The notes under the pieces were generated by a model that was not told where the DNA came from, did not search any database, and saw nothing but the letters and a program-made list of their open reading frames with translations. Below are positions 57,471 through 64,000 of a stretch of 64,000 nucleotides of DNA, one piece after another. Position 1 is the stretch's first letter; each line of letters opens with the position of its first letter. The DNA comes from Tamarix chinensis (lineage: Eukaryota > Streptophyta > Magnoliopsida > Caryophyllales > Tamaricaceae). Location: positions 142,322,859 to 142,386,858 of the forward strand of contig CM060171.1 in assembly GCA_030549775.1 (NCBI GenBank), in the 5' to 3' direction. The translations under genes were made by a program, and so were the position numbers.

Positions 57471-57773
57471 TGCAATATCCTAAATTGAGCAGAGTGTTAT
57501 AAGGATTGATTTGGCTACTTATATCAACATGTATACCATCTTTTTGGTAATTTTGTCCTAAGAACTCCACAGTTAAGCGTGCTAAGTGTGGAGTAATTTT
57601 AGGATGGGTGACCTTTCTAGAAAGTTTTGTAAATTTTATGAAAAATTCTTAGGAAATGTGTGAGTGGAGAAAAAGCACACTGAAAGGACTCGTATTGATC
57701 TATGAGGCCAATCGATCAATCCGAAAGTGATCTAGGGTATCCCCACATGGTCGTATAAACTTGGGGTGTTACA
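57471..57773 (+). repeat. Cassandra LTR1 with 5S rRNA-like sequence
   Basis: 303 bp, TGCAATATCC...GGGGTGTTACA. The 5S-like part (57559-57624) has AGAACTCCACAGTTAAGCGT, covering the pol III A box, and AGGATGGGTGACC, the C box, as in plant 5S rRNA genes. The segment between them has drifted from the 5S sequence. Confidence 0.92.
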
Positions 57774-57920
57774 AATCATATTAGAGCAAAACCGCGATCG
57801 TGAGTTGAACTTGGATGTGCCAGTCAGCCAACTATCGGGATGATTCTTAGGATAACCTATATTGAGACAGTTAGTGGTTGAGGCATAATGAGGACGTTGC
57901 ATTATTTGAGTGGGGATAAA
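57774..57920 (+). other. Cassandra internal domain (primer site and polypurine tract)
   Basis: Only 147 bp. TCATATTAGAGC at 57776-57787 is a worn tRNA-Met primer site (consensus TGGTATCAGAGC). GAGTGGGGATAAA (57908-57920) is the polypurine tract. No frame. Confidence 0.88.
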
Positions 57921-58078
57921 TGTAATACCCTATATTGAGTGGAGTGTTATAAGGATTGATCTGGCTACTTATATCAACATAGTATACCTTCCTTTTGATG
58001 ATTCCGTCCTAAGAACTCCACAGTTAAGTGTGCTGGTCGAGAAGTAATTTTTAGGATGGGCGACCCTTCTGGAAAGTG
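57921..58078 (+). repeat. Cassandra LTR2, truncated after the 5S-like part
   Basis: TGTAATACCCTATATTGAGT start. The 5S-like part (58010-58077) includes AGAACTCCACAGTTAAGTGT and AGGATGGGCGACC. At about 58078 it switches to GCAACGAGGACGTTGTG, an internal-domain sequence seen near 57890 (GAGGACGTTGCA), so roughly 145 bp of the LTR end are missing. Confidence 0.85.
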
Positions 58079-58113
58079 CAACGAGGACGTTGTGTTCTTT
58101 GAGTGGGGGTGAA

Positions 58114-58161
58114 TGTAATGCCCCAAAATGAACGGAATGTTATAAGGATTGATTTGGCTAC
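58114..58161 (+). repeat. Cassandra LTR3, first 48 bp
   Basis: TGTAATGCCCCAAAATGAAC...GATTTGGCTAC, interrupted by the solo LTR after the GCTAC target. It resumes at 63333. Confidence 0.9.
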
Positions 58162-58614
58162 TGTAACACCCCCAAAATTCACTACTGAAAAATTTCGTTT
58201 TATTAAAAGATAATAGCAGAAGCAGATAAAAAAAACGTGAACTTTGGGAGTATTACCGCCACACTTAGTACCAGACCGGTTCACTCATACCGTTCCAGTA
58301 CCAAGTGCTAAGGCTAAGAAAATGAAATACAGATCGAAAGACATTCAACATGCATAAAGCAGAGTAAATTGCAAGCTTCAACATATTTAAATCAGAGTAG
58401 CGCATTGAATCGTTTTCAGGAATAAAATCCACCAAGGGTGGTTACTTTAACAACGTTAACATTTAAAACCGAGAAATTAAATGAGAAAGAGAAAAAGCCA
58501 TGATACCGGAAAATTCCTTACTCTCCTTCCCGTAACCCACTTGAGTAGCACCTGAAAATACCTGCAAGGGCACTGCCCATTGAATAGGTAGGGGCCCTAT
58601 AAAGGGAATCCCTT

Positions 58615-58630
58615 CAGTACTACGGTACTG
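58615..58630. promoter_or_regulatory. conserved LTR hairpin CAGTAC-TACG-GTACTG
   Basis: Perfect 6-bp stem with a 4-base loop followed by AGTAAC; same relative place as in the 21536 unit. Confidence 0.6.
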
Positions 58631-58832
58631 AGTAACCCTTTAATACCACACTTAAAGATAGGCCCGCATACGACACAAAATGCAAGCCACACACATATAA
58701 ATAATGAGAGATGCATACATAACAATGACAAACATAATACTTTATAAGTCACGATCGATACTTTGGGCCTTAAGCCATTATTCTGTCATTAATCCATCAA
58801 TATCATATTTTGTATCCATGTGAGTACGAGAA

Positions 58833-59215
58833 CCCCACTATTATAGCCGGTGGACCGGAAGTCAACATACAGGGCAAAACGCCTCTGACCACTATTATTG
58901 CTGGTGGACCGGAAGATAAACACACAGGGCAGAACGCACCTGACCACTATTATTTGCCGGTGGACCGGTCTGGCCCTGACTCACATGGTGTTCCACTATA
59001 AGTGATTAGTATTTTCCATAATCTTATTCACGTACATAACTGATTTTATTGAGCTCGGGACCCCCACTATTATTGCCGGTGGACCGGAATATATATGTAA
59101 TCATCATCCAGGGCACAACGCTCCTGGCCACTATTATATCCGGTGGACCGGTACTCATAATCACACACCAGGGCAACACGCTCCTGGACCACTATTATAA
59201 CCGGTGGACCGGTAC
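58833..59215. repeat. minisatellite of CCACTATTAT...GGTGGACCGG units, 3+3
   Basis: Units start near 58834, 58890, 58944, 59065, 59130 and 59190. Between them are runs like CAGGGCA-AACGC-CTCCTG. A non-repeat spacer at about 58972-59060 with GACTCACATGGTGTTCCACT splits them three and three. Confidence 0.88.
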
Positions 59216-59899
59216 GCAATATCGTAAATCACTGGGCCCGGCTCATTAATATTCCACTTTCAATTATCATATCTTTCCTTTCTTTAATCAGCACATCAAT
59301 CATATTTATTTGCCTTCTCGATGTCGATTAACCGGACACACAAAGTACACGGTCGTACCGGTGCATATCAGCTACTCAGTACCCTTTAACCGTGAACCCA
59401 AGGACGCAAAGGTACCCTGGTCGTACTGGTGCATAAAGTTAACTCAGTACCCTACCGACAAGGACACCTAATCCATAAGTATGCATACCCCCTAACTAGG
59501 TCCGTAGAGCTATGAAGAGTAAGATATAGGGCCTGGCTGGGGCACAAAGGCACACCAGCAAATACCAGAATAATCGTGGACTAAACACGTCCTTAGGGGT
59601 AGCGACCCCTAAGGAGTCACCATTCCCGATCTCGAGGTCTTTCACTTTAAGTAATAGTGTCTTAATTAAGGTGATCACAGAAAGCACGATGATCCGATAC
59701 TTATTCACTTTCAATCGTTTCGATATCATTAATCGTTTCTTATTCAGAGGATTATCCAGGATGTCACAGAGAAACCATCAAGGCCATACTAATCATTAGA
59801 TACTCTTACTTGGCTAATCAGCATTATTTAATCATATTAATATTCCACAATATCAAAGGCATGGCAGGTACAAACCACTCATTTGCCCTTTACTTATAT

Positions 59900-61095
59900 A
59901 ATTGTTAAGTATCCATTCCTTACCTGATAATTACCACATTACCCTTAAGGTTGCTATTTTACAAATTACCCTTGTCCACTTTAGATTACCAAATTGTCTC
60001 CTACACTTTTTAGACCCCGTTCCCCCTATATAATTACTACACTTGTCATATTTCCCTTTTGGTTGGTTATGTTATCAGATCGCCCTTCTCCTTTGTTATA
60101 ATTACTAAATTGCCCTTGAGTTAGATAAATTACTAAATTACCCTCCTTCATTATCATGATTTACTATTTTTGCCCCTTTAGTTGGTTAAAAAAATTATCA
60201 CTTTACCCTTTTATCGGCTAAATTACCAAATTGCCCCTTTAGTTGAACAAATTACCAAATTGCCCTTCTCCTTTATCATAATTACCATTTTACCCCTCTC
60301 AATTATTTTAATTGCCATTTACCTTTTTTAATTACCACAAATCCCAAATTACTCTTCTTCATAATTACCAATATTAATTTACCCTTTTTCATAATCAAAA
60401 TTACTATATTACCCTTCTCCATTATTAAAATTACCATAATGCCCTTTAGTTGGTTAATTTACTACATTACCCTTCTATAGTATCATACTTATCCAATTGC
60501 CCTTCTACAATCATAATTTAATTGCTAAATTATCTTTTGTCGTTATCATAATTACCAAGTTACCCCTTACTCCAAGTTTACCATAATATCCTTTCTTTTA
60601 CAAAATTACCATTTTCCCCTTACATCAATTTTACCATAATATCCTTTTATTTATGAAAATTACCACCATACATCTTTTACTTTACAAATTACTATTTTAC
60701 CCTTTTACATCCAAGATTACCATCTTTATCTTTCATTACATAATTACCATTTTGCCATTCTTTTCCAATTTACCATATTACCCCTTTACTTATAAATTTC
60801 CACTTTGCCATTCACTTATAGAATTTACCATATTACCCTTTACTTATGAAATTACGATTTTGCCCCTCTACCTCCAAAATTATCATAATGCCCTCCTTCA
60901 TCCAAAATTACTATTTTACCCCTACTTCTAAAATTACCATTTTACCTTCTTTCTCACAACTTATAATTTTATCCTTTACTTGTAAATTATCATTTGGCCA
61001 TTTAATTATAAAATTACCATATTATTCTTTTGTCTCAAAAATTACCGAAATACCCTTCTCCACTTATAGAATTTCCACTCAAACCCTTTATTCCC
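59900..61095. repeat. 1.2-kb array of ATTACCAWWTTGCCCTTT-type units
   Basis: Dozens of worn units of about 25-36 bp, each with AATTACCA or TTACCATTTT followed by T(A/G)CCCTT. It is strongly strand-asymmetric (pyrimidine-rich on plus), non-coding, and much longer here than in the sister units. Confidence 0.8.
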
Positions 61096-61099
61096 CATT

Positions 61100-61695
61100 T
61101 TTATGAATTTTTCTAACACTACATAAAATAATGATATTAATACTTCATTTTATTATCTAAGTCCACCAACTTGTCATTTTTCAACATAATACTCATTAGC
61201 AACTACACACATTGATTTATATACCTCATAAGCATAATTACTAAAATACCCTTAAATAATAACATCATTCATGCATTAACAACATGGTACATCATAAACA
61301 AGTATTTAACATTTCTATCCATATTCCAACTCCTTCTTTATTTAACCTGCCTACATATGGCATAAAAGTTATCATGCTATTTCTTTTTAACAAACAATAT
61401 AAGAAACCATAAACATATCATGCTAAGCATACAAAAACATGCATAAAATCATACTAAACCCTAAATGTGCTAGCATGCGTTTTTCCATATATTTAAGGGA
61501 GGATTAACGGTTACCTTAATCCCGCAAAATATCAAATCTTATCAAGCATATTTAGCAACTCAACACCTAAAAATAATATCCATCATACTTATGTTAGAAA
61601 TAAAGACCAAAGCATAAAACTTTATAAATTTTAATTAATAAAACACTTAACATAAAATACCATTTTATCTTAAAAATTATCCAAACTATTTTTAA
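61100..61695. other. AT-rich part of the solo LTR, no gene
   Basis: AT-rich, with TACATGTCC/CATAAGCATA-like words also found at 23570-23740 of the sister unit. Confidence 0.55.
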
Positions 61696-61699
61696 AATG

Positions 61700-63005
61700 T
61701 AGGGGAGCTCACGCTGTATGGGAAGCGTGAGTTTCATGCAGAAAAGAGAAGGGAAAAAGGCTCAAAGAGGGGTGAAGGAAGCAAGATTCATCATTTTCGG
61801 GTTAGGGTCTTTAGGCTAGAAAAGAAGGCGGTTGGGGGAGGTTCTAGGCAAGTGAATGGTGCAGAAGTGAAGAGGGGGTGTAGGTGGAGGCTAAGGGTGG
61901 TTTCACGGCGACTTAGGGCGGCGGAGACGGCGGCGGGGGGCGGCGAAGTTGGCTGCCAAGCAGGGTCGAGGGCGAGGGGCTGAGAAGGGAGGAAAAGGAG
62001 AGAGGGAAAAATGGAGGGGTTAAAGGCCTGTTTTTGGGCTAACTAATGAATGGCGGTTGTAGAGGGGGTTGCAGGGTCTTGAATGGTGGCTGGTGAGGGT
62101 GGCGGAATAGGCGGCAGGAAGGCGGCGATCGGCGGCGTTACAGGTGGGATATCGGGAAGGGTGAAAACCGGGAGAAAAGGAAGAGGGGAGGAAGAGGGAG
62201 TTGCGGGGTGGCTCGGGTGGTGTTGGGGCGGTGCAGGGAGGTAGCATACGGTGGCAGAGGCGGCTTACGACGGCTCTGGGGGTCTAGTTAGGCGGTGTAC
62301 GCGGCGGAGGGTGGCGGTGGAGCAAAAATAGGGAAAAACGGGTGAGGAAGAAAATGAGAGTGAAGAAGAAGGGGAGAAAGGCTCGGGGGTAAAGGCGCGA
62401 GAGGATGGGCAGAAAATGGGTGAAGAGGAGAAGAAAAAGAAGAGGAGAAGAGAGGGGGGGCAGGGTGATCGACGCGGCAGCGTCTAGGGTGGCAGGGAGG
62501 GGAGACGAAGAGGGGGAAAAAAAAACAGAGTTGTGGGATGGTTTGCAGGGCTGGATGGGTTCGAAAATAGGAAGAAAATGACGGGAGAGAAGGAGGGCGG
62601 GAGGTGGTGGCAGCGATGGGTGCAGGCGGTGGCAGCCAGCGTCTCGGTGGTCGGGCATGGCAGGCGGTTATGGCGATGGCGACGAGTCGAGGAGCTGCTG
62701 GGTCGAGAGTCATGACGTTGGGAGAAGAAGAAATAAGGGAGCAGGCCGGTCGGGGAAGGGAGAAAAGAAAAGGGGCTGGCCGGCGGTCTGGGGGAGGAAG
62801 GAGGGATGGGTCGGCCGTGCGGGGCTGGGGCGACGGGGCGTTGCGAGCGAGGGAGAGGGGGGGAGACGAGCGAAGGCCCAACGCACGGGGGAGAGGGGGA
62901 GAGCAGGCCGGGCGGGCGGCCCAAGGGGGAGAAAAAGGAAAAGAGAAGAAAAGAGAAAAGGAGAAAAAGGAGGAGGAAAAGAAAAAGAAAAAATGGAAAA
63001 ATAGG
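61700..63005. repeat. GC-rich purine-strand block of the solo LTR
   Basis: GGCGGCGG/GGAGG/GAGAGGG-rich, falling back to AT-rich at 63005. Open frames on both strands reflect bias (Pro/Ser/His-rich or Gly/Arg/Lys-rich); none carries a domain. Equivalent to 24470-25560 and the inverted 49495-50540. Confidence 0.7.
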
Positions 63006-63332
63006 GGAAATAAATTAAATAAATTTTATAAATCATAACATGTAATATTCTTGATAATTTATTTAATTTAATAATTTAATTTATTATAATCTAATATATT
63101 AGTTTAAAAAGGATAAAGTTGGTAAAATATTAGTTTTGGAAAATTATTTAAATAAAACAATATGATAAATAGAAAAATATTTATTTTTAATTTATTAAAT
63201 ACCCTTATCCAAAGTTACATACTCTAAAATCCATAAAATAATTAAAATAAATAATCTAAAAGCAATTCTATTCCAAATAAAAGTAATTTATTAAAATATA
63301 GGTTTTCGAAATTTTTGGGGTATTACAGCTAC

Positions 63333-63589
63333 TTACATGAACATGGTATACCACCTTTTTGGTGATTCCATCCGAAGAACTCCACAGTTAAGCATGCTAG
63401 CCATTGAGTAATTTTTAGGATGGGTGATCCTCTTGGAAAGTTTCGTAAATTTTATAAAAAATTATCAAGAAGTGCATAAGTGGAGAAAAGTACATTGAAA
63501 GGACTCATGTTGATCTGTGAGGCTAGTTAGTAAATCTAAAAGCGCTCTAGAGTATCCTCCACATGGTTTTATCGACTCGGGATATTATA
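63333..63589 (+). repeat. Cassandra LTR3, remaining part with 5S rRNA-like sequence
   Basis: The 5S-like part is at 63371-63440 (AGAACTCCACAGTTAAGCAT; AGGATGGGTGATCC, C box with one change). It ends GGGATATTATA, a worn GGGGTGTTACA, followed by the outer target duplication GGTTT. Confidence 0.9.
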
Positions 63590-63594
63590 GGTTT

Positions 63595-64000
63595 TTTACT
63601 AGATACCAATTGTAATGGGAAGTTTTATGATAAGTAGACGATCTTAATCAAATTAAAGTTGGCGCGTGTAATATTGTATGTCCCCAAGCCGATGATGGTA
63701 ATTTAAAACCCATCAACAATGGTAGAACAATCAATTGCAATCATTTAATTAAAATTTAGCAAGACCATTTTGTGTATGAATATGAGCCCCTAAGCGCTCC
63801 ACATCAATCCTAATTGACATACAATAATCATTAAATACTTGGGATGTAAATTCACCTATATTATCAAGACTTATTTTCTTTATTGTATAATATGGGCATA
63901 TAGCTCTTAATTGAATGATTTAAGCAAGAAGTCTAGCGAATTCCACATTTTTACTGGAAAATAGACTCACATGTGACTAACATGTTGATGCATCGATTAA
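63595..64000 (-). pseudogene. second copia element: integrase remnants
   Basis: Minus-strand reading from the window edge: VAFARLLAQIIQLRAICPYYTIKKISLDNIGEFTSQVFNDYCMSIRIDVERLGAHIHTQNGLAKF. This is copia integrase from the second catalytic Asp (normally RLDNAGEF, here SLDNIGEF) to the Glu region (HTQNGLAE, here LAKF), then YHHRLGDIQYYT. The catalytic Glu is Lys and stops follow. It continues at 57465 on the other side of the Cassandra complex. Confidence 0.8.

Larger units (their letters stand above)
58162..63327 (-). mobile_element. 5,166-bp solo LTR nested in Cassandra LTR3
   Basis: Plus-strand ends TGTAACACCCCCAAAATTC and ...AATTTTTGGGGTATTACA are inverse complements of one another. A perfect 5-bp duplication GCTAC flanks it (58157-58161 and 63328-63332). 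No internal primer site, coding region or second LTR is present, so it is a solo LTR or a non-coding LTR-like unit. Order: box shared with 21536 (TAGTACCAGACCGGTTCACTC), hairpin, six CCACTATTAT units, an ATTACC/GCCC array, an AT-rich gap and a GC-rich purine block. By comparison with other copies transcription probably runs on the minus strand. Its size is large for a plant LTR. Confidence 0.9.
57471..63589 (+). mobile_element. Cassandra TRIM retrotransposon, three-LTR array, split by a solo LTR
   Basis: Three LTR copies carry 5S rRNA-derived sequence: LTR1 57471-57773, LTR2 57921 to about 58078 (cut) and LTR3 58114-58161 plus 63333-63589. LTR1 and LTR2 are joined by a 147-bp internal domain; LTR2 passes to LTR3 through a short copy of the internal 3' end (GAGGACGTTG...GAGTGGGGGTGAA). 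The whole is flanked by the exact 5-bp duplication GGTTT (57466-57470 and 63590-63594). Cassandra elements have no coding capacity and need enzymes from other elements. The target was a copia pol. Confidence 0.93.

Noticed and set aside
57559..57624. A 5S rRNA gene
   Set aside because: Only part of the 5S sequence is present, it is mutated, and it lies at a fixed place in each Cassandra LTR.
58833..59215. Regular repeats with similar spacing that might suggest a CRISPR array
   Set aside because: A plant genome, palindromic minisatellite units of uneven spacing inside an LTR, and no cas genes.
62020..63038. Open frames up to 197 codons, Pro/Ser-rich on minus and Gly/Arg-rich on plus
   Set aside because: Base-bias artefacts of the same LTR module; no domain, no introns, overlapping in many frames.

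Overview
The window looks like nuclear DNA of a flowering plant, probably a eudicot; the species cannot be named from this sequence. The evidence is AT-rich intergenic DNA, spliced genes with GT/GC...AG introns, plant-type LTR retrotransposons with tRNA-Met primer sites, a Cassandra element carrying 5S rRNA sequence, and Tourist- and hAT-type MITEs. Nothing bacterial (operons, ribosome binding sites, CRISPR) is present.

Only two host genes are recognisable. One is the 5' half (three exons, minus strand, 14845-14015) of a YbaK/aminoacyl-tRNA-synthetase-associated domain gene; its third intron runs straight into nested retrotransposons. The other is a complete two-exon L-lactate dehydrogenase gene (plus strand, 43443-44749). 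A broken inverted copy of the LDH promoter and start codon lies 3 kb upstream of it.

Everything else is layered mobile DNA. (1) 1-4427: a minus-strand Reina-like Ty3/gypsy element split by a CCCGACC-rich hAT-like element, which itself holds a smaller hAT MITE. (2) 4580-13852: a plus-strand Ty1/copia element with unusual TA...TA LTR ends and an AAAAA target duplication; its gag is split by a complete but dead Reina-like gypsy element (5782-11212, target duplication CATCG). (3) 16006-16245, 35821-36053 and 36751-36891: three Tourist-like MITEs. (4) 17030 to about 33300: a minus-strand chromovirus (Tekay-like) with long LTRs. A GGATATCC-rich hAT sits in the left LTR, and a long LTR-like unit (21536 to about 25856) sits between its integrase and reverse transcriptase. 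(5) 34210-34660: an RNase H domain relic. (6) 37630-41671: an old DNA transposon holding a short solo LTR, then a SINE, an inverted repeat and LDH-derived debris. (7) 46932 to about 52640: a truncated giant LTR with a 2.3-kb hAT inside. (8) 52624-64000: two decayed minus-strand copia elements. The second is split by a three-LTR Cassandra complex (57471-63589, target duplication GGTTT), which is itself split by a 5,166-bp solo LTR (target duplication GCTAC).

The most notable signals are the Cassandra three-LTR array with its nested solo LTR; the shared architecture of the giant LTRs (a CAGTAC/GTACTG hairpin, six CCACTATTAT...CCGGTGG units in a 3+3 order, and a GC-rich purine-strand block); the inverted LDH 5'-end duplication; and the series of hAT elements that each use a different degenerate subterminal word. 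Reading frames, boundaries and similarities were judged by eye. Family names rest on recalled protein and motif patterns, not on searches.
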